From: AP-16 sp036395835
Lineage (GTDB): Bacteria; Pseudomonadota; Alphaproteobacteria; Rhizobiales; Xanthobacteraceae
DNA: 19,253 nt
Direction of reading: 5' to 3'
Assembly: GCA_036395835.1 (NCBI GenBank)
Contig: DASWCW010000082.1
Coordinates: 1-19,253, forward strand
Part shown: piece by piece, positions 1-7,673 of the stretch
How the letters are laid out: each line of letters opens with the position of its first letter
Position numbering within the stretch: the stretch's first letter is position 1
Notes under the pieces: generated by a model
Told to the model about the DNA's origin: nothing
Database searches by the model: none
What the model saw: the letters and a program-made list of their open reading frames with translations, nothing else
Position numbers and translations under genes: made by a program

Positions 1-1
1 C

Positions 2-412
2 GTCAACGTCGTCGACCTGATGGTACTCGAGCCGCCGAGCGAACATCCGCATGGAATGGAGGACCGCGATTTCGACGAGCTGTTCACCCGCGATCGACCG
101 GTGATCTTCGCCTATCACGGCTACCCCACCATGATCCACAAGCTGACCTATCGCCGGAAGAACCACGACAACATCCACGTGCGCGGCTATCGCGAGGAGG
201 GGACCACGACCACGCCGTTCGACATGGTGGTGCTCAACAATCTCGACCGCTATCAGCTCGCGCTCGATGCGATCCGTCGGATTCCACGGCTGGCGGGCGA
301 GGTCGGGAAGGCGGCGGAGCGTTACTGGACCACGATGGAACGCCACAAGCTCTACGTCAGCGAGCACGGCGAGGACATGCCGGAGGTGCGGAATTGGAAA
401 TGGGCAGCGTAG
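2..412 (+). CDS. xfp: Phosphoketolase, C-terminal end (partial)
   Basis: This is the last 136 codons of a thiamine-diphosphate-dependent xylulose-5-phosphate/fructose-6-phosphate phosphoketolase, which cleaves its sugar phosphate with inorganic phosphate to acetyl phosphate plus glyceraldehyde-3-P or erythrose-4-P in the cytoplasm. The reading frame is open from the window edge (VNVVDLM...). The recognisable C-terminal signatures are PPSEHPHG, FAYHGYP, LTYRRKNHDN, HVRGYREEGTTTTPFDM and the terminal RNWKW. The N-terminal and central ThDP-binding domains lie outside the window. Acetate kinase, the usual next enzyme, is encoded about 1.85 kb downstream on the same strand, separated by two transporter genes. 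The stop codon TAG at 410-412 lies inside the flank of a palindromic repeat. Identity is highly secure; which sugar phosphate is preferred cannot be told. Confidence 0.95.
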   Translation, partial: VNVVDLMVLEPPSEHPHGMEDRDFDELFTRDRPVIFAYHGYPTMIHKLTYRRKNHDNIHVRGYREEGTTTTPFDMVVLNNLDRYQLALDAIRRIPRLAGEVGKAAERYWTTMERHKLYVSEHGEDMPEVRNWKWAA

Positions 413-483
413 GGTGGGTCAAGCGAAGCGCGACCCACCATTACGGGCATTTGGTGGGTTTCGCTGCGCTCAACCCACCCTAC
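409..483. repeat. REP-like pair of palindromes after phosphoketolase
   Basis: Two hairpins sit head to tail. The first pairs GGTGGGTC (413-420) with GACCCACC (432-439); the second pairs GGTGGGTT (453-460) with AACCCACC (472-479). The whole unit is itself an imperfect inverted repeat, bounded by GTAGGGTGGGT at the left and ACCCACCCTAC at the right. The loops carry aagcgaagcg and tcgctgcgct, which are also roughly complementary. This layout is typical of dispersed intergenic palindromic elements of Bradyrhizobium-like genomes (from general knowledge, not searched). It may also slow or end transcription between the phosphoketolase and the permease. It contributes the phosphoketolase stop codon. 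Confidence 0.85.
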
Positions 484-523
484 AGCCTTGACCAGCACTA
501 CATTCCGTCGATGTATCCCCCGC

Positions 524-1426
524 ATGTGGCTCCTCTTCGCCTTTTCCGGACCGGTGCTGTGGGCGGTCTCCATTCATCTGGATAAATACCTGGTCGGCCG
601 CTATTTCGCGCAATCGAGCGTGGCCGTGCTGCTGGTGTTCACGGCGCTGTTCGGGTTGCTGTTGCTGCCGCCGATCTGGTTCCTTCGGCCCGCGGTGACC
701 GAGTTGCCGCTCGGCGGCATGGCACTGCTCGCACTATCCGGACTGCTCTATATGACGGCGATCTTCTTCTATCTGCAGGCGCTGCAGTCGGAGGAAGCTT
801 CGGTAGTGGCGCCGTTCTTCCAGGCCGCGCCGCTGTTCGGCTATGTGCTGGCTTATATCGTGCTGGGCGAGCGCCTCTCCGCCATGCAGATGCTCGGCGG
901 CGGCCTGATCGTTGCCGGCGGCGCGTTGCTCTCAGTCGGGCCTGACGGTCGGCGCTCCTTCAAGGGCCGTCTGGTGATGCTCATGCTCGCGTGCGCCTTT
1001 GCGCTCGCCTTGACCGGCCTGATCTTCAAGATCTACGCGGTCCGCGATGAATTCTGGACGGCGACCTTTTGGGCCTTCGTCGGCCAGGCACTGTTCGGCG
1101 GGATTCTGCTTGCGATCGCGCGATACCGGCGCCAGCTCGCGGCGTTGCTGCGCGCCAATCCCGCTCCGGTGCTGGCCATCAGCGGTGCGAACGAGCTGAT
1201 CAATCTTGGCGGCATCCTCGGCGCACGCTATGCGCTGCTGTTTGCTCCGCTGAGCCTCGTCCAGGCGATCGGCAGCACGACCTCGCTGTTCGTGTTCGCG
1301 ATCGGGGCAGCCCTCTCCGTGTCCTACCCCGCGCTCGGCCGGGAAGACCTGTCGGCCGGGAATTTGGCGCAAAAGGCGGTCTCCGCGCTCCTCGTCGCCG
1401 CGGGCGCAATCCTGATCAATTGGTGA
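524..1426 (+). CDS. EamA/DMT-family inner-membrane permease
   Basis: This is a protein of about 300 residues made almost wholly of hydrophobic segments, roughly ten in two repeated halves, as in the drug/metabolite transporter (EamA) superfamily. The first half ends with the family pattern of an aromatic-rich helix, then SEEASVVAPFFQAAPLFGY, a GER turn and a glycine-rich helix (MLGGGLIVAGG). The second half ends with a similar glycine/alanine-rich helix. I chose ATG at 524 (MWLLFAFSGP) because it opens directly into the first membrane helix. An in-frame TTG at 488 would add twelve polar residues encoded in part next to the upstream repeat. No strong ribosome binding site is visible. The substrate cannot be predicted. 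It lies between phosphoketolase and an aquaporin on the same strand, so cotranscription is possible, although the repeat intervenes. Confidence 0.85.
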   Translation: MWLLFAFSGPVLWAVSIHLDKYLVGRYFAQSSVAVLLVFTALFGLLLLPPIWFLRPAVTELPLGGMALLALSGLLYMTAIFFYLQALQSEEASVVAPFFQAAPLFGYVLAYIVLGERLSAMQMLGGGLIVAGGALLSVGPDGRRSFKGRLVMLMLACAFALALTGLIFKIYAVRDEFWTATFWAFVGQALFGGILLAIARYRRQLAALLRANPAPVLAISGANELINLGGILGARYALLFAPLSLVQAIGSTTSLFVFAIGAALSVSYPALGREDLSAGNLAQKAVSALLVAAGAILINW

Positions 1427-1476
1427 TATGAATTCGGCTGGAGAATCACCGATTGGGCTCCGGGGGAACGACCGAC

Positions 1477-2178
1477 ATGTCCGAGGAACACAAGAGATAT
1501 CTGGCCGAGCTGATCGGCACTGCCGTCCTCGTGCTCGTCGGCTGCGGCGCGGCGGCGATCGGCACTCATGCGACGGGGGCCACCGCCGTCAACGTCATCG
1601 GCATCGCCTCTGCGTTCGGGCTCACGGTGACCGGCATGGCTTACGCGATCGGGCCGGTGTCGGGCGCCCACATCAATCCGGCCGTCACCGTGGCGATGCT
1701 CGCCGCCGGCCGGGTGTCGGTGCGGGATGCGATTTGCTACATCATCGCGCAGCTGATCGGCGGCATCGTCGGGGCCGGCCTGTTGGTGCTGGTCGTGAAA
1801 GGCAAGATCGGTGGCTACGATCTTGCCGCCTTGGGGCTCGGCCAGAACGGCTGGGGCGAAGGCTATCTCGGTCAATATGGGCTCGGCGCCGCGATCCTCA
1901 CCGAGTTCCTCGCCACCTTCATCTTCACCACGGTCATCCTCGGCGCCACCAATCCGACCGCGGACCTCGAAGTCGGGGGGCTGGTCATCGGGCTCACGCT
2001 GTTCGCGCTGCATTTCCCGTTCATCAACGTGACGGGACTTTCGGTCAACCCGGCCCGCAGCCTCGGTCCCGCGGTTTTCGTCGCCGGCAAGGCGCTGGCG
2101 CAGGTCTGGCTGTTCCTGGTGGTCCCGAGCCTCGCCGGGGCGGCCGCGGGCTGGCTGTTCCGCAAGTCCGCGCTGTGA
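1477..2178 (+). CDS. aqpZ: Aquaporin of the water-selective AqpZ type
   Basis: This 233-residue MIP-family channel has six predicted membrane helices and both pore signatures, HINPAV (NPA at 67-69) and VNPARS (NPA at 191-193). Aligning by spacing to the NPA boxes, the aromatic/arginine filter has F47, H179 and R194, the same residues as E. coli AqpZ (Phe43, His174, Arg189). This predicts water rather than glycerol selectivity. The fourth filter position appears to be Leu188 where AqpZ has Thr183. ATG at 1477 follows GGGGGA at a suitable distance, so I preferred it to TTG at 1453. The gene follows the permease by 50 bp and precedes acetate kinase by 82 bp on the same strand. Family assignment is secure; the filter reading is by hand alignment. 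Confidence 0.93.
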   Translation: MSEEHKRYLAELIGTAVLVLVGCGAAAIGTHATGATAVNVIGIASAFGLTVTGMAYAIGPVSGAHINPAVTVAMLAAGRVSVRDAICYIIAQLIGGIVGAGLLVLVVKGKIGGYDLAALGLGQNGWGEGYLGQYGLGAAILTEFLATFIFTTVILGATNPTADLEVGGLVIGLTLFALHFPFINVTGLSVNPARSLGPAVFVAGKALAQVWLFLVVPSLAGAAAGWLFRKSAL

Positions 2179-2260
2179 GAGCGGCGGCCGGCTCGCACGC
2201 AATCGCGAACCGGACGGCATTTGCCGCCGTTGCACCCCGGGGCGGTCGAGCGGGCTTGCC

Positions 2261-3436
2261 ATGACACGCGGCATTCTGGTGCTCAATGCCGGATCCTCGA
2301 GCATCAAGTTCGCGCTTTATCCGGCAGTTCCGGCACCGGCCGAGGACGCGGTCGCTTGCCATGGCGAAATCCAAGGAATCGGTCACACCCTGCATTTGCG
2401 CGCGCGCGACGCGCAGCGAAAGTCCGTGGCGGATCGGGCGGTGGATGGGCCGGCAACGCACCAGCAGGGACTTTCCGCGTTGCTGGAATGGTTTTCCGCG
2501 CATTCCGAGCGCATGGATCTCGCCGCCGTCGGCCACCGTGTGGTGCACGGCGGAAACACCTATGCGCAGCCCGTCCGCATCACGCCGGCCGTGCTGCGCG
2601 ATCTCGAGCAGTTGGTTCCGCTCGCGCCGCTGCATCAGCCGCACAATCTGGAAGCGATCCGCGCGCTCGCCGAGCTTCACCCCGGCATCGCGCAAGTCGC
2701 CTGCTTCGACACCGCGTTCCATGCGAGCCAGCCGAGCGTTGCCGCGGCGTTCGCGCTGCCCCGCGCCCTGACCGAAAAGGGCGTGAGGCGCTACGGATTT
2801 CACGGCCTCTCCTACGAATACATCGCCTCGATCCTTCCCGCCCACCTCGGCCCGGGCGCGGACGGAAAAGTCGTCATTGCGCATCTCGGCAACGGCGCCA
2901 GTATGTGCGCCATGCGAAACCGGTGCAGCGTCGCCACTACGATGGGACTGAGCGCGCTGGACGGATTGGTGATGGGCCGCCGCTGCGGGGCGCTCGATCC
3001 AGGAGTGGTGCTTTATCTCATCGACTGCGAGCGCATGAACTCGGCAGAGATCGCGCATCTGCTCTACGAGGAATCCGGATTGCTCGGCGTGTCCGGGATC
3101 AGCGACGATATGCGGGACCTGCTCGAAAGCGAGGATCCGCGGGCGCGGGAGGCCGTCGGGCTGTTCGTCTATCGCATCCTTCGCGAGCTCGGCTCGCTCA
3201 CCGCCGCGCTCGGCGGGCTCGATGCGCTCATCTTCACCGGCGGCATCGGCGAGCGCTCGCCCGAGATCCGAGCGCGGGTGTGCGAGCAGGCGGCGTGGCT
3301 CGGGCTCGCGCTCGATGCTTCCGCCAATGCCGCCGGCGGTCCCCGCATCAGCCGGGACGACAGCCGGGTGTCGATCTGGACGTTCCCCACCGACGAGGAA
3401 CTCGTGGTCGCGCGACACACGCGCGCGCTGCTATGA
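2261..3436 (+). CDS. ackA: Acetate kinase
   Basis: Acetate kinase (391 residues, family usual about 400) interconverts acetyl phosphate + ADP and acetate + ATP. The ASKHA phosphate-binding start LVLNAGSSSIKF (N9, S12-S14, K16) is present, as are GHRVVHGG with R93, LAPLHQPHN with H125, CFDTAFH with D150, YGFHGLSYEY with H181, HLGNGAS near 208-214, MGRRCG with R241, FTGGIGERS near 326-333, and E380 in TDEEL. These correspond to the catalytic and metal ligands of Methanosarcina AckA (Asn7, Arg91, His123, Asp148, His180, Arg241, Glu384). The usual MGTRSG box is here MGRRCG, a mild variation that keeps the key Arg. With the upstream phosphoketolase it forms a complete phosphoketolase-acetate bypass. 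No pta gene is seen nearby. ATG at 2261 starts right at the conserved N-terminus; the ribosome binding site is weak. Confidence 0.96.
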   Translation: MTRGILVLNAGSSSIKFALYPAVPAPAEDAVACHGEIQGIGHTLHLRARDAQRKSVADRAVDGPATHQQGLSALLEWFSAHSERMDLAAVGHRVVHGGNTYAQPVRITPAVLRDLEQLVPLAPLHQPHNLEAIRALAELHPGIAQVACFDTAFHASQPSVAAAFALPRALTEKGVRRYGFHGLSYEYIASILPAHLGPGADGKVVIAHLGNGASMCAMRNRCSVATTMGLSALDGLVMGRRCGALDPGVVLYLIDCERMNSAEIAHLLYEESGLLGVSGISDDMRDLLESEDPRAREAVGLFVYRILRELGSLTAALGGLDALIFTGGIGERSPEIRARVCEQAAWLGLALDASANAAGGPRISRDDSRVSIWTFPTDEELVVARHTRALL

Positions 3437-3461
3437 TGCGGACGCCAGCAAAGCATCGGTC

Positions 3462-4073
3462 ATGGGCTTCTATCGAAACCGGATCCTGCCGAGACTGATC
3501 CACCTAGCGATGGGGCAGGAGGATCTGAAGGCCTATCGCGGCCGGGTAGTCTCCGCCGCCGCGGGCCGGGTGCTCGAGATCGGCATCGGCTCCGGGCTCA
3601 ACATGCCGTTCTACGGCGCCGGCGTGACGGAACTGATCGGGCTCGATCCGTCGGCTCAGCTGCTGGCCATGGCGCAAAAGGCCGCTCACCCGCGACTGCC
3701 GATCGAGTTCATCGAAGGGAGCGCGGAGGCGATCCCGCTGGACACCGCGAGCGTCGATGCGGTGCTGACCACCTGGACATTGTGCAGCATCCCCGATGCG
3801 ACGCGAGCCTTGCGCGAGATGCGGCGGGTGCTGAAGGTCGGCGGCATGCTTTTGTTCGCCGAGCACGGGCGCGCGCCTGAGGTGCGCGTGCGCTGGTGGC
3901 AGGATCGGCTCACGCCGATCTGGAAACGGCTCGGCGGCGGATGTCACCTCAACCGTCCGATCGGCGATCTGATCGCATCGGCCGGGTTTCGCATCGAGCG
4001 CCTGGAGAACAGCTATATGCGCGGCCCGCGGCCCTTGACCTATATGTACGAGGGCGCCGCGCGCCCGCGGTGA
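3462..4073 (+). CDS. Class I SAM-dependent methyltransferase (METTL7-like)
   Basis: This 203-residue Rossmann-fold methyltransferase has motif I VLEIGIGSGLN at about 37-47 (E39, G41, G43, G45), the acidic residue ending strand 2 at D62 (IGLDPS), and motif IV-like TTWTLCSIPD near 105. The C-terminal part has FAEHGRAPE, a tryptophan-rich stretch with WWQDRLTPIWKRLGGGCHLNR, and a final TYMYEGAARPR. The SIPD and GGGCHLNR segments resemble the METTL7/TMT1 and UbiE-like group acting on thiols or lipids, but the substrate cannot be fixed from sequence. ATG at 3462 lies 25 bp after ackA, which suggests translational coupling; longer in-frame extensions reach back into ackA and are rejected because the fold begins here. 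The desaturase-family gene follows after 60 bp. Confidence 0.85.
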   Translation: MGFYRNRILPRLIHLAMGQEDLKAYRGRVVSAAAGRVLEIGIGSGLNMPFYGAGVTELIGLDPSAQLLAMAQKAAHPRLPIEFIEGSAEAIPLDTASVDAVLTTWTLCSIPDATRALREMRRVLKVGGMLLFAEHGRAPEVRVRWWQDRLTPIWKRLGGGCHLNRPIGDLIASAGFRIERLENSYMRGPRPLTYMYEGAARPR

Positions 4074-4133
4074 GAAATGCCGACCGATCGTTGCTGTCCG
4101 CGCGGATATTGATGGAAAAATTCGAGAGCGGCG

Positions 4134-4967
4134 ATGCTGCCATATGAAATCCCGATCCGGCTCGCGGCATTCGCCGGCGTTCTTGTGTTGATGGCCGCCT
4201 GGGAGCTGCTGGCGCCGCGCCGGCATCAGGCGGCCGAGCGGCCGCTGCGCTGGTCGAGCAACCTCGGGATCGTCGTGCTCGACACGGTGCTGGTTCGTAT
4301 TCTGGTGCCGGCGACCGGCGTCGGCATTGCATTCCTCGCCGAGGCGCGCGGCTGGGGCTTGTTCCATGCGTTCGCGGCCCCCGCCTGGCTGGCCGTCATC
4401 GTTTCGGTGATCGCTCTCGATCTCGCGATCTATCTCCAGCACGTGCTGTTTCATGCGGTGCCGGCGCTGTGGCGGCTGCACCGGATGCATCACGCCGACC
4501 TCGCTTTCGATGTGACCACCGGGGTGCGCTTCCATCCGATCGAGATCCTGCTTTCGATGCTGATCAAGCTCGCCGTCGTGGCGGCGCTCGGCGCGCCGGC
4601 GCTTGCCGTCGTGCTGTTCGAGGTCGTGCTCAACGCCACCTCGATGTTCAATCACGGCAACGTGCGCATCCCCGAGCGGCTCGACCGGATGCTGCGCTGG
4701 ATCGTGGTCACGCCCGACATGCATCGCGTGCACCATTCCGTGGAGGCGCACGAGACCAACAGCAATTTCGGCTTCAATCTGCCCTGGTGGGACCGCATGT
4801 TTGGCACCTATCGCTCCCAACCGGCGGCCGGCCATGATGCTATGAGGATCGGCATCGAGCAGTTTCGCGACCGCTCCGAGCTGCGCCTCGATCGCATGCT
4901 GCTGCAGCCGTTCCGCGAAGGGGTAGGACCTTATCCGATCGGCCGTCGCGAGAAAGCCGAGCCGTGA
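4134..4967 (+). CDS. Sterol desaturase/fatty acid hydroxylase family protein
   Basis: This 277-residue integral membrane protein carries the histidine-cluster di-iron site of the fatty acid hydroxylase superfamily: HVLFH (103-107), HRMHH (116-120), H174 in FNHGN, and HRVHH (197-201). Hydrophobic segments lie near 8-24, 45-68, 82-102 and 137-166, with the His boxes facing the cytoplasmic side in family models. Such enzymes use O2 and two electrons to hydroxylate or desaturate lipids, sterols, hopanoids or carotenoids. The substrate is unknown here. ATG at 4134 is preceded by GAGAG about eight bases upstream. Close spacing to a methyltransferase suggests both could act on the same lipid, but that is inference. 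The C-terminal tail (about 245-277) is charged and not conserved-looking. Confidence 0.9.
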   Translation: MLPYEIPIRLAAFAGVLVLMAAWELLAPRRHQAAERPLRWSSNLGIVVLDTVLVRILVPATGVGIAFLAEARGWGLFHAFAAPAWLAVIVSVIALDLAIYLQHVLFHAVPALWRLHRMHHADLAFDVTTGVRFHPIEILLSMLIKLAVVAALGAPALAVVLFEVVLNATSMFNHGNVRIPERLDRMLRWIVVTPDMHRVHHSVEAHETNSNFGFNLPWWDRMFGTYRSQPAAGHDAMRIGIEQFRDRSELRLDRMLLQPFREGVGPYPIGRREKAEP

Positions 4968-5087
4968 TGTGCAACCCGCCTCCACGTCCGGCGCTCGTTG
5001 TCCTCGAGCACCTAAGCGTTCCGAGTGCGCTGGGATAACATGGGTCGTGCCCCCGGCCGCCGCGCCGATGGACTTCAGGTCCCCCAA

Positions 5088-5936
5088 ATGAGCAACTCTC
5101 CGCCGATCCTGTCGCACAAGCATTACGCGGCGTCCTCTGCATTCGCGCCTGAAAACCTTTTGCGCGAAGCCCGTCGCCAAAAAGGCCTTCCCGAGCAGCG
5201 TGTGCCGGAACTCTGCGTCCTCGATCCGGACGACGATATCGTCCGACGTCTGAAGCGGGAAAGTCGGGCACAGCTCGATCCAGCGTGGGCCTGCTATCAC
5301 ACCGAGCTTCATCGATTCCGTGAGGACGGAATCGAGTTCGGCATCGTGGGCTGCGCCGTGGGCGCTTCTTTTGCCGTGCTGATCGCGGAACAGCTGTTCG
5401 CCTCGGGCTGCCGCTTGCTCATCAGCGTCACTTCAGCCGGGCAGCTCGCAGGATTGCGGCCGCCGCCGTTCTTTATTCTCATCGACCGGGCGTTGCGAGA
5501 CGAAGGAACGAGCTACCATTACCTGCCCCCCGCCGAGTTCAGCCACGGGGACGAAGAACTGCTGAACGCCATGTCGGGCGCATTCCCCGCTCTGCGGGTG
5601 CCCGTCGAGCGGGGTGCCACCTGGACCACCGACGCGCCATTCCGGGAGACCGCGGCGGCGATCGCCGCCATGCAGGAGAAGAACCTGGTCGCCGTCGAAA
5701 TGGAGGCGGCCGCCCTCTATGCCCTTGCCGAGGCGCGAGGCAAGTCCATCCTGTGCTTTGCCCACGTCACCAATCAGATGGGCCGCATCGACGGCGATTT
5801 CGAGAAGGGAGAAGCCGACGGCACCATCGATGCGCTGGCCCTGATCCGCGCCGCCGCCGCTGCCTGGATGCGCGACCGCTCGATCCTCAAGAAGCCGCCA
5901 AGCCCACCCGTGCAGGCCGACCCGGTGCGGTCGTGA
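5088..5936 (+). CDS. Nucleoside phosphorylase family protein (PNP_UDP_1)
   Basis: This protein of about 282 residues belongs to the nucleoside phosphorylase-I superfamily, which splits (deoxy)nucleosides with phosphate to base and sugar-1-phosphate. Recognisable parts are the GIVGCAVGAS glycine turn (85-94), the SVTSAGQLAG strand (113-122), the RGATWTTDAPFRET segment (175-188), and the base/ribose-binding signature VAVEMEAAALYALA (201-214) with its paired glutamates. The N-terminal 40 residues are more variable. ATG at 5088 (MSNSPPILSHK) was chosen; in-frame GTG 5025 or ATG 5040 would add a low-complexity Arg-rich stretch. It could be uridine- or purine-type. The gene lies 120 bp after the desaturase. 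Its product, pentose-1-phosphate, could in principle feed the pentose phosphate pool drawn on by phosphoketolase, but this link is speculative. Confidence 0.85.
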   Translation: MSNSPPILSHKHYAASSAFAPENLLREARRQKGLPEQRVPELCVLDPDDDIVRRLKRESRAQLDPAWACYHTELHRFREDGIEFGIVGCAVGASFAVLIAEQLFASGCRLLISVTSAGQLAGLRPPPFFILIDRALRDEGTSYHYLPPAEFSHGDEELLNAMSGAFPALRVPVERGATWTTDAPFRETAAAIAAMQEKNLVAVEMEAAALYALAEARGKSILCFAHVTNQMGRIDGDFEKGEADGTIDALALIRAAAAAWMRDRSILKKPPSPPVQADPVRS

Positions 5937-6023
5937 CGCACCGATCCGCGACCCGCCCGGCTCCGGCCGAATCTCCTAAACAGGATATTAAGCATTTCCC
6001 CCACAATTAGAGGGAGCAGGCAC

Positions 6024-6049
6024 CGGCGGCCGCGCTCGGCGGCCGCGCT
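6024..6049. repeat. Perfect 13-bp tandem duplication
   Basis: The sequence cggcggccgcgct occurs twice in a row (6024-6036 and 6037-6049), immediately upstream of the chemoreceptor ATG at 6064. A purine-rich AGAGGGAGCAGG stretch lies just before the duplication, and no good ribosome binding site lies between the duplication and the ATG. Confidence 0.8.
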
Positions 6050-6063
6050 ACGGCAGCGGACCC

Positions 6064-7404
6064 ATGCGTTTCAATCTCCCTTCCAATTTCGAGCCACGGC
6101 TGAAGCTCTATACGCTCGATGAGTCCGCCTGTGCGGGGCTGCGCCGGCTTTGGCCTGTGGTCGAGCCCGCACTGGCGCAAGGCATCGACGCCTTCATCGA
6201 AGCGGAAAAACAGATGCCGTCGGTTGCGCCGATGTTCCAGGCCCATGGCGAGCTGATCCGCAGGATCGAGCAGCAGCATTTCTCGCTGCTGCTCACGGGG
6301 CAATTCGACGAGCACTACATCGAATCCTGCCGCTCGCTGAGCGAGCAGGAATACAAGATCGGGATTACGCCTCGCACCCGCATGATTGCCGGCAACATGG
6401 TGCTTCGCGCCGCCATCGACGCTCTGGCCCGGACCGCTCGCTTCTCGCCCAAGCGGGTGGCCGCCGGGGCCAAGCTCATCTCGCAGGCCATCGGCTTCGA
6501 CATCGCCACCTCGATGACGCTGCATCAGGACGCTGCGATCAACGCATCCGAGTCTCGACGCCAGGCGCTGGATTCGGCGATCACCGCCTTCGAGCTGACC
6601 ATCAACGAAGTCGTTGCCGGCGTGAAGGAGGTCTCCGAGTCGCTCAGCGCCGGATCCAACGCGATGCGCCGCGCCGCGGACGAGATTTCCACTCGAATGA
6701 AATCGGCCGCGCACGCTTCGAGCACCACGACGGAAAGCGTCGAGACGACGGCGGCGGCCACCGAAGAGCTGTCGAAGTCGATCGGCGAGATCGGCAACCA
6801 GAGCGCGGGCAGCCTCGATCTCGCGAACCATGCCGCGCGCGACGCCGAAGTCTCGATGAAGACGCTGGGGCAACTCGCCGATGCCGTAGGCCAGATCGGC
6901 TCGGTCGTGGATCTGATCTCGAAGATCGCCGGCCAGACCAATTTGCTGGCCCTCAACGCCACGATCGAGGCGGCGCGCGCCGGAGACGCCGGACGCGGCT
7001 TTGCCGTGGTCGCTTCCGAAGTCAAGGCGCTGGCGAACCAGACCGAGAAGGCGACCAACGAGATCTCCCGGCAGATCGCTGCGGTCCAGAACGCCACGAG
7101 CCAGTCGGTCGAGCAGATCGGTGCGGTGGCCAAGGCCGTGACCAACATGGCTTCGGTGGCTTCCGCGATCGCCACTTCGGTGGTGCAGCAATCGGCCGCT
7201 GCCAACCAGATTTCGGAGGCGGTTCAGGCGGCCGCGAGCAATACCAAGCGGGCGACCGAGGATGTCCAAGCTGTGGAGCACTCGACCAGCGACAGCCTGG
7301 CGGTGGTACGCGACATCTTCACGCTGACCGAGCGGTTGTCCTCGGCCGCCGCCGATCTCGAAGGCCGCGTTGGGGAGTTCTTCTCCCGCGTACGCGCCGC
7401 CTAG
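6064..7404 (+). CDS. Soluble methyl-accepting chemotaxis protein, globin-like sensor
   Basis: This 446-residue protein has no membrane segment. The N-terminal 155 residues resemble the protoglobin domain of globin-coupled sensors: PMFQAHGELIRRIEQQHF (about 56-73), LLTGQFDEHYIESCRSL and then KIGITPRT (98-105). In HemAT-type proteins the pattern is RIGxxHxRIGL, with His as the haem ligand; here the aligned stretch is SLSEQEYKIGI, giving Glu96 at that position. Residues about 170-446 form the long helical methyl-accepting signalling region, with the highly conserved hairpin tip NLLALNATIEAARAG (293-307) and GRGFAVVASEVKALA (310-324). It should signal to CheA/CheW in the cytoplasm. No che genes are nearby, so it is probably an orphan receptor. 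The ATG is the first one consistent with the domain start. Confidence 0.9.
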   Translation: MRFNLPSNFEPRLKLYTLDESACAGLRRLWPVVEPALAQGIDAFIEAEKQMPSVAPMFQAHGELIRRIEQQHFSLLLTGQFDEHYIESCRSLSEQEYKIGITPRTRMIAGNMVLRAAIDALARTARFSPKRVAAGAKLISQAIGFDIATSMTLHQDAAINASESRRQALDSAITAFELTINEVVAGVKEVSESLSAGSNAMRRAADEISTRMKSAAHASSTTTESVETTAAATEELSKSIGEIGNQSAGSLDLANHAARDAEVSMKTLGQLADAVGQIGSVVDLISKIAGQTNLLALNATIEAARAGDAGRGFAVVASEVKALANQTEKATNEISRQIAAVQNATSQSVEQIGAVAKAVTNMASVASAIATSVVQQSAAANQISEAVQAAASNTKRATEDVQAVEHSTSDSLAVVRDIFTLTERLSSAAADLEGRVGEFFSRVRAA

Positions 7405-7673
7405 CTGCGGTCCCGAATTCCGAGCGATGGTTCCGGAACGCGGGTCCAAGCCCGCCGGTCCGAACCCATGAACGTCGGCGGGGCTTGCGCGAACCGTAAT
7501 GCCGGATGCCCGGGCGGAATGGCCGAGTTGCACGACCGATAGGGCCCGGGTCCGATCGAATATTGCCGCGCAAATATGTCGCGCTTTTATCCGCTGCCCC
7601 GGAAACGGATTGATTCAGGGCAGGGATTTTGAGAGTCTCGTGGGCAAATTGGCTGGAACCTTGCGACCGCACC
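7405..7673. other. Intergenic region between chemoreceptor and PhaC-like gene
   Basis: This stretch of about 270 bp has no gene I can support. It holds a small hairpin (GCGGG 7440-7444 with CCCGC 7451-7455) shortly after the chemoreceptor stop, without a T tract. It also holds a weak sigma70-like pair, TTGCCG (7563-7568) and TTATCC (7587-7592) with an 18-base spacer, upstream of the next gene. Confidence 0.4.

Noticed and set aside
2045..3418. Minus-strand open frame of 457 codons opposite ackA
   Set aside because: The plus strand has every acetate kinase motif; the antisense product has no recognisable fold.
3504..5312. Long minus-strand open frame (602 codons) opposite methyltransferase, desaturase and phosphorylase genes
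   Set aside because: It runs antisense across three genes with clear family motifs, and its product is Arg/His/Gln-rich without domains; this is a high-GC shadow frame.
6007..7533. Minus-strand open frame of 508 codons opposite the chemoreceptor
   Set aside because: The MCP signalling motif on the plus strand is unmistakable; the antisense product is low-complexity.
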